Positions 51,601-59,548 of a stretch of DNA of 64,000 nt are shown here, in pieces; position 1 is the first letter of the stretch, and the number at the start of each line of letters is the position of its first letter. The notes beneath the pieces are model-generated. The model had not been told where the DNA came from. It searched no databases and saw nothing but the letters and a program-made list of their open reading frames with translations. The position numbers and the translations under genes are program-made. The DNA is from Allorhizobium undicola ORS 992 = ATCC 700741. Lineage in GTDB: Bacteria; Pseudomonadota; Alphaproteobacteria; Rhizobiales; Rhizobiaceae. The stretch covers positions 55,466 through 119,465 of the forward strand of contig NZ_JHXQ01000015.1 of assembly GCF_000621665.1 (NCBI RefSeq), in the 5' to 3' direction.

Positions 51601-52477
51601 TATCATTCAGAGAACGGCCATACCGCCTGAACTGGTGGATGAGCTTGTCTCGGTGCTGAATTCTGCGAGCATTCCATTTGTCTACGAAATCGATGACGAC
51701 TTGCTGGCTCATGCAAATCGGCCCGACGCGAAGATCGAATATTCTTCTCATAAAGATTCAATAACGCGTCTCGTGCAGGACGCTGCGGTCGTCACCGTTT
51801 CCACCGAGGAGTTGGTAAAGCGTTACGAGCCTATGGCTCGGACTATTCGGCTCGTTCCAAATCGTCTGAGCGATCGTCTTTGGAGGATCAAACCGAATCA
51901 GAGGCCAGATGATGGTGTTGTAAGGGCATTGTACATGGGGACGCGGACTCATGATGCCGATCTGGAGATGATTCTTCCTATCCTCGCGAAGGCTGCTGAA
52001 CGTTTTGCCAATTTCCGGCTGACCATTGTCGGGGTGACGGGCCAGCCAGAGCGCCTCGCGGCTTATAAGTGGATTGAGTGTGTCAATCCACCTGTAGAGC
52101 AAAGAGAGTATGATCGTTTCGTGCCGTGGCTGCGGAAAATCGCTGCAAAGTGCGATTTTGGTCTCGCGCCCCTTGTCGATACGCCCTTTAACCGATGCAA
52201 GAGCGCGCTAAAGATTCTGGACTATGCTGCCCTTGGGCTGCCGGTTCTGGCGTCCGATATGCCGCAACATCACATTGATGCACCACTTTTGCAGCTTGTA
52301 TCGGCGGATGAGGCTGCTTGGGAGAAGGCGATTTTGTCTGCAATTGAGCAGGGAATGATTTCCCCGGAAATCCGCATGGTTTTGCGGAAATGGGTGCTTT
52401 CCACGCATATGCTGAACTCTAGTTTGCAGGACTATGATGCAATGCTTGGTAGTTTGAGTGATGCGCGTGTAATCTGA
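48674..52477 (+). CDS. Multi-domain glycosyltransferase (GT2 plus GT4-like)
   Basis: The 1267-residue protein appears to carry three transferase modules. Residues 28-100 contain two copies of a YL-x-x-(Y/N)PDV..HY..-G-x-x-EGR repeat; 105-210 a beta-rich domain (IRGWCVNA, GFSGLEMD); 226-475 a GT2 domain (VTIVVPIYNAPRD, LLNSDARV, GYGEENDFCMRAL); about 503-910 a GT-B/GT4-like domain (ILVPGNINNGKG, FSIWDETYCHTLTELWHAG); and about 920-1260 a second GT-B-like region ending LDYAALGLPVLASD. TTG 48674 is the only start, with GGAG 10 bases upstream. It probably makes a surface polysaccharide; product unknown. GC falls in the last third. Confidence 0.87.
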   Translation: MTEYSRILRRSLTLLKQLRAAEAIRASEFFDEAWYLETYPDVKRARQKAALHYLRFGAGEGRDPSAKFSSKGYLVANPDVARAGVNPLLHYIKWGRSEGRSWALESDSLDFSGYRLRLDSLTNTRIRGWCVNASDRSTPVKLELFINGISFGSYVADSFRPDLRNKGMSTGFSGLEMDNPIRFMRPGQYHIHFRLPDGSVSKRFSVQNDAPLSSRHIHPDDLVRNGVTIVVPIYNAPRDLEVCIERLLAWTPEHAEILLINDKSTDPEIETILARHADNSRLRILHNETNLGFTRTANRGITEAGRNDVLLLNSDARVTPGWLEGMLMAAASSPRVATVTAMSDRAGAFSAPKIGNDNELPPGIDEITFSRSFRRASAGVYPEVPTGNGFCMLIRRTCLDEVGMLDDSAFPRGYGEENDFCMRALHAGWKHVIDDRTYVFHDRSKSFGDTKTQLLAESSSVIRARYPEYRPAIAVFEKGEKVRIARYNGQLAYNSAATGATTLPRILFVISTVTGGTPQTNKDLAQGLNGSIDAWLLRCDRQTIELSHLVDGEFKLLRSHRLETAIDPVSHYSAEYDAVVFGWLFEYDIDIVHIRHLAWHSLSLPSLAGRLGRKTVTSFHDYYTLTPTIKLIDDADVFLGNYFTPEMNQTREGLWPGDTIPLPTGTWLETWRRKFDRAVSVSDAFVTTSEHARELICQALPNVDRDRFFVIPHGRDFDKFHSLRQQPDESKPIKILVPGNINNGKGLQIIYNLVDFDTEGRIEFHILGGVPNISRRPHPRIVMHGRYSRESFASKVKAIAPHLGAVFSIWDETYCHTLTELWHAGIPTIVFDFPTLAGRVRACGGGWVMDHSNIEALYNSILSVSYDEEEQARADDAVMLWQKEEGAANTTRMMASRYYEIYSALLARKPVSQEMQRKPRIAVVCPAHPKLETAYASTYIRVWERTINSADRGVVYVRMLPNTLLASARSRTIDAAIIQRTAIPPELVDELVSVLNSASIPFVYEIDDDLLAHANRPDAKIEYSSHKDSITRLVQDAAVVTVSTEELVKRYEPMARTIRLVPNRLSDRLWRIKPNQRPDDGVVRALYMGTRTHDADLEMILPILAKAAERFANFRLTIVGVTGQPERLAAYKWIECVNPPVEQREYDRFVPWLRKIAAKCDFGLAPLVDTPFNRCKSALKILDYAALGLPVLASDMPQHHIDAPLLQLVSADEAAWEKAILSAIEQGMISPEIRMVLRKWVLSTHMLNSSLQDYDAMLGSLSDARVI

Positions 52478-52481
52478 TTTG

Positions 52482-52517
52482 ATGCCAGAACAAGATGGTT
52501 TCATCTGGATCTGGCAT
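52482..52517 (+). other. Nested stem-loop after the glycosyltransferase gene
   Basis: Arms ATGCCAGA and TCTGGCAT enclose AGATG-GTTT-CATCT, five bases after the stop. There is no T-tract, so it may protect the 3' end or terminate only weakly. Confidence 0.5.
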
Positions 52518-52935
52518 CTGCCCTCGCATTGGAGCCATAGTTCCGTTAGCGATATCCGATGCTGCGACCTGGGGGCTTTGTGGTTTTGCCGGCAATTCCT
52601 TGAGACTCACCATACGATTTGCTCGTGATTGCATTCAGGAAAACATTGATGCGTGGTCATGTGATGTTTTCGGTCAGTAGCCTCTTCGCCTTTGTTTCCT
52701 TACCGAGAGCTCGAATCGTAAGCCAACACCTTCAAGGGCTTGATCGAAACGCATTTAATGGTGTAGTTTAGAAAACGGTGAATTGCGATGGGATGAAATT
52801 AAGCGAGCAGGTGAATTGTCTCTTTATTTTTCAATAGAGAGATTAAAAATCTTGTTGAACGCTGAAAGAATACCGAATTTCGATGCGTAGGTTGATTGTT
52901 TTGCGAAAGTCGCTTGCTGTGGGTGTATCTGTTTG
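52518..52935. other. Intergenic region in accessory locus, no gene seen
   Basis: About 420 bp become AT-rich rightward. Short frames here have no family sequence and no good ribosome site. It probably holds the promoter of the next gene; degraded coding sequence is possible. Confidence 0.5.
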
Positions 52936-53850
52936 ATGAAAAATGTCTTTGGCGTGGAAAAGATTACAGGCGGCTTAAACAACCAAAAGATGTCGATTCT
53001 TGGCTTGATTGTTGAAGCTAAAAAATACGACGGTATAGTAAATATCCCAGATATAATTCATGACTGGACACCGACAGTTGAGGGTCGAGGCACAAATTTC
53101 ATAAAAACCAATGAAGTTTATGCAATGGATGAATTAGAAGAAATCATCCAAATAACAAATGAAATAGCCGGAACAATACTTTCATTTTCTGATTGTTTTG
53201 CCTCCGGGTCTAAGAAAATCAAGGAGGAAGGTGGTCTTCCTCCTGAGGAATTAATGTGCAATGAAACCGCGCGCATTCTTTCCGCGTTGAAGCCTGTGGC
53301 TAATATACAGTGTGAGATAAATCGTTTGGTTGGCGAGATGCCAAAGGGCACGGCTGGTGTACAGTTGAGGGTGGAGAGAGACTGGAAAAACCATTTAAAC
53401 TCTCGCAGATCTCGTGGAATTAAACTTGATTCGGGTCGAGAGCTTATCTTGAACCCGCGGAGAATATTTGAGAAAATTAGAAATAATGATAAGGATGGGG
53501 AGATTACAACATTATTTCTATGTTGTGATGAAGATGACCTAATGCATAAAAAATCAGAAATATCTGATATGGCAGGCAAATTTGGATTAAGTGTAATTTT
53601 TAAGTCAGAAATATCTACTGCTTTTTTGGATTCGCGCCTCAAGAGAAGCTTGGTTGATTTCGGCATATGCTTGAAGCTCGATACGTACATAGGCCTGAGC
53701 CTTTCCACATTTTCAAACCTGCTATGTCTGACCAAATCCTTTGAAATCAAAGGGAAGCCAAATCACTTTATTTATGATGCGCCCGGCGATGTGACGGTTG
53801 CCCGCAATGACTTCGGTCGTTTCCATTCTCCCGCCGAAATCGTCCGTTAG
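52936..53850 (+). CDS. O-fucosyltransferase-like protein 1, very AT-rich
   Basis: The 304-residue protein begins with a GGLNNQKMSILGL loop, like the nucleotide-sugar-binding GG(F/L)xNQ loop of GDP-fucose O-fucosyltransferases. It later has GVQLRVERDW (compare the H-x-R-x-E-x-D motif of that fold), LFLCCDEDDL and KRSLVDFGICLKLDTYIG..STFSNLLCL near the end. The family call is by motif pattern only. Sample stretches are about 25-35% GC, far below neighbours, which indicates foreign origin. ATG 52936 has a weak ribosome site. Confidence 0.65.
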   Translation: MKNVFGVEKITGGLNNQKMSILGLIVEAKKYDGIVNIPDIIHDWTPTVEGRGTNFIKTNEVYAMDELEEIIQITNEIAGTILSFSDCFASGSKKIKEEGGLPPEELMCNETARILSALKPVANIQCEINRLVGEMPKGTAGVQLRVERDWKNHLNSRRSRGIKLDSGRELILNPRRIFEKIRNNDKDGEITTLFLCCDEDDLMHKKSEISDMAGKFGLSVIFKSEISTAFLDSRLKRSLVDFGICLKLDTYIGLSLSTFSNLLCLTKSFEIKGKPNHFIYDAPGDVTVARNDFGRFHSPAEIVR

Positions 53851-53932
53851 AGTGAGAATAGTCCGACGATGTGAGCCACGTAGAGGGGTGTAAGAACCCT
53901 ATTCGGTGGCATCCATGCTTGGGAGCTGTTCT

Positions 53933-54865
53933 ATGATCCCTCATTACATTGCGCCTGTCCGAACTGCCGGTCTCAATAACGTAAAGCTGGTCTTTTTCGG
54001 AATGACGCATCTCGCCTCTATGAGCGGAGGCATTTCCACGCTGCCGGAGTCGATTTTCGATTTTACTCCCACGGAAGAAGGGATAGGCGATCAATATATT
54101 CCGCTTTGCGATGTTTTTGATCCTGCGCTGATGTCTACCCAGTTTGCTCTAACCCATCCAAGGCAGGGTGATTTCATCAGGCTTGGAAATGCTGATTATA
54201 TCAAGGCAGCACAAGAGGCGATTGACCAGGAAGCCGGATGCTCCGGGATTGAACGAAGTCCGGTTGCTAAAGCGTTTGCGGCCTTTGCGCCCACCCCTGC
54301 ATTGCAAGGTGAGATTGATAGAATCACTAACAGTCTTCCGCCTCAAGTAGCAGCGATGCAGTTGCGTATCGAAAGGGACTGGTTGGCTTACGCCCAACGA
54401 AAGGGCTGGCGGGATGGCGCGGTTAAAGGTGGCTGTGAAACCGTCTTGAACCATTATCGGATTTTCGACAAAATCGCTGCCTCTGAGGAGGGCATCACTA
54501 CGATATTTGCGTGCTGTGACGAGGATGATTTGACGATCCCTCCCGACGTGATTCGCCAAGATGCAAAGGAGCGGGGTATTGACCTCATCTTCAAGTCGGA
54601 TTTTGTTATAAACTGCACGTCCCGTTTACAGCGAAGTGTCATTGACTTTGGCATATGTTTAAAGCTGAACAAGTATGTCGGCACGCCACGCTCAACGTTT
54701 TCCAACATTCTCTGTATGGTGAAGGCTTTCGAAATATCTTCCGCTCCCGAGCATTATGTTTTTGATGCCGCTTCGGAAAAAATAGAGCGTCGATGGGATT
54801 GTGGCAGAATGATCAACCCGGCGCGGGCAATCATGAGAATTGGAAACGAAGGGTCGCTGGAGTGA
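53933..54865 (+). CDS. O-fucosyltransferase-like protein 2, paralogue of the preceding gene
   Basis: The 310-residue protein is colinear with the upstream product: RTAGLNNVKLVFFG, AAMQLRIERDW, IFACCDEDDLTIP, QRSVIDFGICLKLNKYVG and STFSNILCMVKAFE. GC is about 50%, much higher than its paralogue, so the pair is not a recent duplication. ATG 53933 is chosen with GGGAG eight bases upstream; a GTG at 53906 is an alternative. It may decorate the same glycan as the upstream transferase (inference). Confidence 0.65.
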   Translation: MIPHYIAPVRTAGLNNVKLVFFGMTHLASMSGGISTLPESIFDFTPTEEGIGDQYIPLCDVFDPALMSTQFALTHPRQGDFIRLGNADYIKAAQEAIDQEAGCSGIERSPVAKAFAAFAPTPALQGEIDRITNSLPPQVAAMQLRIERDWLAYAQRKGWRDGAVKGGCETVLNHYRIFDKIAASEEGITTIFACCDEDDLTIPPDVIRQDAKERGIDLIFKSDFVINCTSRLQRSVIDFGICLKLNKYVGTPRSTFSNILCMVKAFEISSAPEHYVFDAASEKIERRWDCGRMINPARAIMRIGNEGSLE

Positions 54866-54943
54866 CGGTCGGCTGCGGCTATTCAGCCATAGCCCTGTAA
54901 CATTCTTTCCATTCCGGAATAAATTTTTGGCATTTTTGCCCCG

Positions 54944-54972
54944 TTGACACTTCCCTAAAACCATTGATGCTA
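54944..54972 (+). promoter_or_regulatory. Candidate glcB promoter
   Basis: A perfect -35 TTGACA (54944-54949) is followed at 17 bp by a poor -10 ATGCTA, 77 bp before the glcB ATG. Confidence 0.35.
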
Positions 54973-55048
54973 CCTACTTAAGGTGAGGCGCAACAAAACA
55001 CACTTTTGGTTGCACCCCTGCGTTTGTAAGCGGATACTGGAGGTCGTG

Positions 55049-57217
55049 ATGGCGCGTGTCGAAAAATTTGGTCTGGCGTTCGAACAGGCGCTCTACGACT
55101 TTCTGGTGGAGGAAGCCCTGCCGGGAACGGGCGTGGAGCAGGAAGGTTTCTTTCGCTCCTTTTCGCAATTGATTCATGACCTTGCGCCCGTCAATCGGCA
55201 GTTGCTGCAAAAGCGCGATGCCTTTCAGGAAAAGCTGGATGCCTGGTACAGGCAAAATGGCGCGCCTGCCGATCTTGCTGCTTACGAGGCTTTTCTTCGG
55301 GAGATTGGCTATATTCTGCCCGAAGGTCCGGATTTTTCGATTTCCACGGCCAATGTAGACCTTGAGATGTCCACCATTGCCGGGCCGCAGCTTGTCGTGC
55401 CGGTCATGAATGCCCGTTATGCGCTGAACGCCGCCAATGCGCGTTGGGGCTCTCTCTATGATGCGCTTTACGGTACGGATGCCATTTCCGAGGAGGATGG
55501 GGCTGAAAAGGGGCAGGGCTATAACCCGAAGCGTGGGCAAAAGGTCATTGCCTGGGCGCGGGAGTTTCTCGATCATTCTGTCCCATTGGCAGCGGGCCGA
55601 TGGGCAGAGGTGATTGGCCTTGCGGTGAGCGATGCGGCCCTGCATGTCACGCTGGAAGGAAACCGTGCCACGGGCCTCGCCGATCCCTCGCAATTCGTTG
55701 GATATGGCGGGCAGGCGCAGCAGCCGGGCTCGATTCTGCTCAAGCGCAACGGGCTGCATGTGGAAATCTGCATCGTGCCCACAGGCCGCATTGGCGCGGT
55801 CGATAAGGCGCATATCGATGACATCCGCCTCGAATCGGCCCTGACGACCATCATGGATTGCGAGGATTCCGTGGCCGCGGTCGATGCCGAGGACAAGGTG
55901 CTGGTCTATGAAAACTGGCTGGGCCTGATGAAGGGTGATCTTGAAGAGATCATCACCAAGGGCGACCACGTCTTTACCCGCAGCCTCAACCCGGATTTGC
56001 AGTTCACCGCTCCGGACGGCAAGCCCTTCAGGCTGCATTGCCGATCCCTGATGCTGGTGCGCAATGTCGGCCATCTGATGAGCAACCCGGCCATACTGGA
56101 TCGTGACGGCCAGGAAGTGCCCGAAGGCCTGATGGACGCGATGATTACGGCCCTGATCGCCATGCACGATGTTGGCCCCAACGGCCGGCGGCAGAATTCC
56201 CGCGCCGGTTCGCTCTATGTCGTAAAGCCAAAAATGCATGGCCCGGAAGAAGTGGCGTTTGCCGTGGACACCTTCGCCCGCGTCGAGCAGGCGCTTGGCA
56301 TGGCGCCCAATACCATCAAGATGGGCATCATGGATGAGGAGCGGCGCACCACGGTCAATCTCAAGGAATGCATCCGCGCGGCGCGGGAGCGGGTGGTGTT
56401 CATCAATACCGGCTTCCTCGATCGCACCGGCGATGAAATTCATTCCTCCATGGAAGCGGGGCCGATGATCCGCAAGGGCGATATGAAGCAGGCCGCCTGG
56501 ATCGCCGCCTATGAAAACTGGAATGTCGATATTGGTCTGGCGTGCGGGCTGTCAGGCCATGCGCAAATTGGCAAGGGCATGTGGGCCATGCCGGATCTGA
56601 TGGCTGCCATGCTCGAGCAGAAGATCGCCCATCCAAAGGCCGGGGCAAATACCGCCTGGGTGCCATCCCCCACAGCCGCAACGCTGCATGTGACGCATTA
56701 TCACAAGATCAATGTGGCCGCCGTGCAGGAGGGCCTCAAAAGCCGCCCCCGCGCACTCCTTGCGGACATTCTCTCCGTGCCGGTCGCAACCCGGCCAAAC
56801 TGGACGGCGGATGAGATCCAGCGCGAGCTGGACAATAACGCCCAGGGCATTCTCGGCTATGTCGTACGTTGGGTGGATCAGGGCGTCGGTTGCTCAAAGG
56901 TGCCGGACATCAATAATATTGGCCTGATGGAAGACCGCGCCACATTGCGCATTTCCGCGCAGCATATGGCAAACTGGCTGCGTCACGGCATCGTCAGTGA
57001 GGCGCAGGTCATCGAGACCATGCAGCGCATGGCCGCAATCGTCGATGCGCAAAACGCCAGCGATCCATTCTACAGGCCCATGGCTGCCGATTTCACTGGT
57101 TCCGTGGCCTTTCAGGCAGCGCTCGACCTTGTCCTGAAGGGGCGCGAACAGCCAAACGGCTATACCGAACCCGTTCTGCACAAACGCCGCCGCGAAGCCA
57201 AAGCCGTTATGGTTTGA
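55049..57217 (+). CDS. glcB: Malate synthase G
   Basis: The 722-residue glyoxylate-cycle enzyme condenses acetyl-CoA with glyoxylate. Diagnostic segments are [32 protein letters not shown] and [18 protein letters not shown], with a C-terminal [11 protein letters not shown] region. TGGAGG just upstream fixes ATG 55049. With pckA it supports growth on C2 and C4 compounds. It ends shortly before the second copy of the 106-bp repeat. aceA is not in the window. Confidence 0.97.
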   Translation: MARVEKFGLAFEQALYDFLVEEALPGTGVEQEGFFRSFSQLIHDLAPVNRQLLQKRDAFQEKLDAWYRQNGAPADLAAYEAFLREIGYILPEGPDFSISTANVDLEMSTIAGPQLVVPVMNARYALNAANARWGSLYDALYGTDAISEEDGAEKGQGYNPKRGQKVIAWAREFLDHSVPLAAGRWAEVIGLAVSDAALHVTLEGNRATGLADPSQFVGYGGQAQQPGSILLKRNGLHVEICIVPTGRIGAVDKAHIDDIRLESALTTIMDCEDSVAAVDAEDKVLVYENWLGLMKGDLEEIITKGDHVFTRSLNPDLQFTAPDGKPFRLHCRSLMLVRNVGHLMSNPAILDRDGQEVPEGLMDAMITALIAMHDVGPNGRRQNSRAGSLYVVKPKMHGPEEVAFAVDTFARVEQALGMAPNTIKMGIMDEERRTTVNLKECIRAARERVVFINTGFLDRTGDEIHSSMEAGPMIRKGDMKQAAWIAAYENWNVDIGLACGLSGHAQIGKGMWAMPDLMAAMLEQKIAHPKAGANTAWVPSPTAATLHVTHYHKINVAAVQEGLKSRPRALLADILSVPVATRPNWTADEIQRELDNNAQGILGYVVRWVDQGVGCSKVPDINNIGLMEDRATLRISAQHMANWLRHGIVSEAQVIETMQRMAAIVDAQNASDPFYRPMAADFTGSVAFQAALDLVLKGREQPNGYTEPVLHKRRREAKAVMV

Positions 57218-57262
57218 CGCGCTCCACGCTTTTGTTTTCACGCAGTCCGGACGCAAAACCGC

Positions 57263-57368
57263 TACTGCATAATTCCTTAAATCGGAATCGATTTAAGGTG
57301 AAAATCATGCCGCAGATTTAAAGTGTTACAGCGTCCTTTGTGCGTTTGATAAAACGCACGGCGCTGTA
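57263..57368. repeat. 106-bp palindromic repeat, copy 2
   Basis: This differs from 3631-3736 at three positions. Here the inner stem is perfect (CCTTAAATCG-GAAT-CGATTTAAGG, 57275-57298), while the outer stem has two mismatches. Like copy 1, it lies 3' of a plus-strand gene between convergent genes and just before a two-way terminator. Confidence 0.9.
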
Positions 57369-57394
57369 ACGCGATTTCGCTGGACGTGCTCCAA

Positions 57395-57429
57395 CAAAAA
57401 AGCCGCCGGATCACTCCGGCGGCTTTTTT
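57395..57429. terminator. Bidirectional terminator, glcB/L,D-transpeptidase
   Basis: The perfect stem GCCGCCGGA-TCAC-TCCGGCGGC has an A-run before it and six T after it. Confidence 0.88.
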
Positions 57430-57480
57430 GAAAGCGCCTTTCCAACCGAAAAGCGCCTTGGACAGTGTCGTTGGCAAAGA

Positions 57481-58185
57481 TCAGGACTGCTGAACGATAA
57501 CCTTCGCGCCCTTGCCGGGACGCACGCGCTCGTAAAGATCGATCACATCCTGGTTCATCATGCGGATGCAGCCCGAAGAGGCGGCGGTGCCGATGGAAGC
57601 CCATTCCGGCGTTCCGTGAATGCGGAAAAGCGTATCCTGCCCCTTGTCGTTGAACAGATACATGGCGCGAGCGCCCAGCGGGTTGCTGATGCTCGGTCCC
57701 ATGCCGTTTTCGACATATCTGGCCACTTCCGGCTTGCGGGCGGCCATTTCCTTCGGCGGATGCCAGGTGGGCCATGCCTGCTTCCAGGCAATATGCGCTT
57801 CACCGGCCCAGGCAAAGCCTTCCTTGCCAACGCCGATACCGTAGCGAACGGCCTTGCCGCCTGACAGAACATAATAAAGGAAACGATCATGCGTGTTGAC
57901 GATGATCGTGCCCGGAAGCTCCTGCGTGTCGTACTCGACGATCTGGCGCTGGAACTTCGGATTGACCTTCTGGATCGGGATGGCGGGCAGGGAATAGCCG
58001 GCATCCGTCACCGGGCCATAGGCGTCGGAGAAGATATGGGCCGTTTCCACCTCGGCCACCTTGACCGGCGCTGCAACGGGCGCGGCTTCGGCGGTCTTGG
58101 CCTTGTTCTCGGACGTGGTGGTGCAGCCGGTGATGGCCAGGGTCGAAAGAAGACCAAACACGGTCAATGCATTGCGAATGCGCAT
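57481..58185 (-). CDS. L,D-transpeptidase lipoprotein (YkuD domain)
   Basis: The 234-residue protein has a lipoprotein signal with lipobox LAITGC (Cys21). The YkuD domain (about 90-233) has catalytic H190 in RIHGTPEWASIG and C206 in SSGCIRMMNQDV. It forms meso-DAP cross-links or anchors outer-membrane proteins to peptidoglycan, a role described for Brucella L,D-transpeptidases. It is convergent with glcB. Confidence 0.93.
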   Translation of the reverse strand: MRIRNALTVFGLLSTLAITGCTTTSENKAKTAEAAPVAAPVKVAEVETAHIFSDAYGPVTDAGYSLPAIPIQKVNPKFQRQIVEYDTQELPGTIIVNTHDRFLYYVLSGGKAVRYGIGVGKEGFAWAGEAHIAWKQAWPTWHPPKEMAARKPEVARYVENGMGPSISNPLGARAMYLFNDKGQDTLFRIHGTPEWASIGTAASSGCIRMMNQDVIDLYERVRPGKGAKVIVQQS

Positions 58186-58364
58186 GAAGATCTCGTTGAA
58201 ATGACAGGACGGGAGATGACGCGATATACCATCTTTAAGAGAGGGTTATTTTTTATTAAGCTCCGCTTGGCAAGGCCATGAAGGCGCCGCAACGGGCCTT
58301 GCGCCGCAAATTGCGCAAGGATGGCTTTTTTGCAACATTTCCGGGTGCGGGAAGGGCAGTTTTT

Positions 58365-58844
58365 ATGACCATTCTTAGTATTGGCGTTAAGACACCATTA
58401 ATAGACGGGCGCCAGTCCGAGCGCGCCTTAATGATTCGCCGCGGTGTGCAGATTCTGCTGGACGGGATGCGTCATTGCGTGTTGCCGGAACTTTCACTGC
58501 CCGGCGGGCGCAGGGCGGACCTCATCAGCCTTTCGGATAAGGGCGAGGTATGGATCATCGAAATCAAATCCTCGATCGAGGACTTTCGCGTGGACCGCAA
58601 GTGGCCGGACTATCGCCAGCATTGCGACCGGCTGTTTTTCGCAACCTTGCCGGATGTGCCGCTGGATATTTTTCCGGATGATTGCGGCCTGTTTCTCTCC
58701 GATGGTTACGGTGCCCATCTGATGCGCGATGCTCCCGAGCATCGTCTGCCTCCTTCAACGCGCAAGGCGCTGATGCTCAACTATGCGCGCAGTGCCGCCG
58801 CCCGTCTGATGAGGGCAGAGTGGGAGGCTGGCGGCAGAGCCTGA
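58365..58844 (+). CDS. mmcB: MmcB family DNA-repair protein
   Basis: The 159-residue PD-(D/E)XK-like nuclease has RRADLISL and EVWIIEIKSSIEDFRVDRKW, with the D..EIK catalytic pattern at about residues 52-68. In Caulobacter MmcB belongs to the DNA-damage response. ATG 58365 has GAAGGG upstream; a longer frame from 58278 is possible. No GTTC-N7-GTTC LexA box was seen upstream. Confidence 0.85.
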   Translation: MTILSIGVKTPLIDGRQSERALMIRRGVQILLDGMRHCVLPELSLPGGRRADLISLSDKGEVWIIEIKSSIEDFRVDRKWPDYRQHCDRLFFATLPDVPLDIFPDDCGLFLSDGYGAHLMRDAPEHRLPPSTRKALMLNYARSAAARLMRAEWEAGGRA

Positions 58845-58854
58845 AAGCGCAAGG

Positions 58855-58872
58855 CGCTGCCTAACCCGGCAG
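58855..58872. other. Hairpin between mmcB and actR
   Basis: GCTGCC-TAACCC-GGCAGC lies between these convergent genes; no T-tract follows, so it is a weak terminator at best. Confidence 0.4.
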
Positions 58873-58911
58873 CATTCAAGCAACGTCCGCCTTTTCCGGC
58901 ATAAAGTTAAG

Positions 58912-59493
58912 TTATTTCGGAGCGCGCTTGGCCAGAATGCGCTGCAAAGTGCGCCGATGCATGTTCAGCCGCCGCGCCGTTTCCGATACGTTGCGTTCGC
59001 AGGCTTCGTACACGCGCTGGATATGCTCCCAGCGAACGCGGTCGGCAGACATGGGATTTTCCGGTACATCGGCCTTTTCGCCCGGTCTCTGCGTCAGCGC
59101 ATTGAACACGTCGTCGGCATCGGCCGGCTTTGAAAGATAATCGACCGCGCCAAGCTTCACGGCGGTCACGGCTGTGGCGATATTGCCATAGCCGGTCAGC
59201 ACGATGATATGCGTATCGTCGCGCTGCTCGCGAATTGCCTGAATCACATCGAGACCGTTGCCATCGCCCAGCCGCAGATCGATCACCGCATATTGCGGCG
59301 GCGCGGCCTTGGCTCTGGCAATTCCTTCCGCCACGGATCCGGCCATCTCCACGGTAAAGCCCCGGCTTTCCATGGCCCGCGCCAGACGCCGCAGGAAGGG
59401 CGCATCGTCATCGACGATCAGCAGGCTTGGATCGGGACCAAGACCGGCATTGTCCTGTACTGTGCCGTGCTGTTTCAAGCTGTCGTCGGTCAT
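58912..59493 (-). CDS. actR: Redox response regulator ActR (RegA/PrrA)
   Basis: The 193-residue regulator has phospho-acceptor D72 in YAVIDLRLGDGNG and a Fis-type HTH at the C-terminus (NVSETARRLNMHRRTLQRIL). It controls energy and carbon genes in response to redox in alphaproteobacteria. Start 59493 gives the family length; upstream in-frame residues lack homology. It is 55 bp after actS. Confidence 0.95.
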   Translation of the reverse strand: MTDDSLKQHGTVQDNAGLGPDPSLLIVDDDAPFLRRLARAMESRGFTVEMAGSVAEGIARAKAAPPQYAVIDLRLGDGNGLDVIQAIREQRDDTHIIVLTGYGNIATAVTAVKLGAVDYLSKPADADDVFNALTQRPGEKADVPENPMSADRVRWEHIQRVYEACERNVSETARRLNMHRRTLQRILAKRAPK

Positions 59494-59548
59494 GTCTTTC
59501 GTCTCTGTGTTCTGTCTGCCTCTGTCCTGACCCGCCCGGCAGGGAAAG

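Noticed and set aside
54974..56443. 489-codon minus-strand frame opposite glcB
   Set aside because: Shadow of malate synthase; no conserved motif or ribosome site.
58186..58364. LexA (SOS) box before mmcB
   Set aside because: No GTTC-N7-GTTC or its complement was seen.
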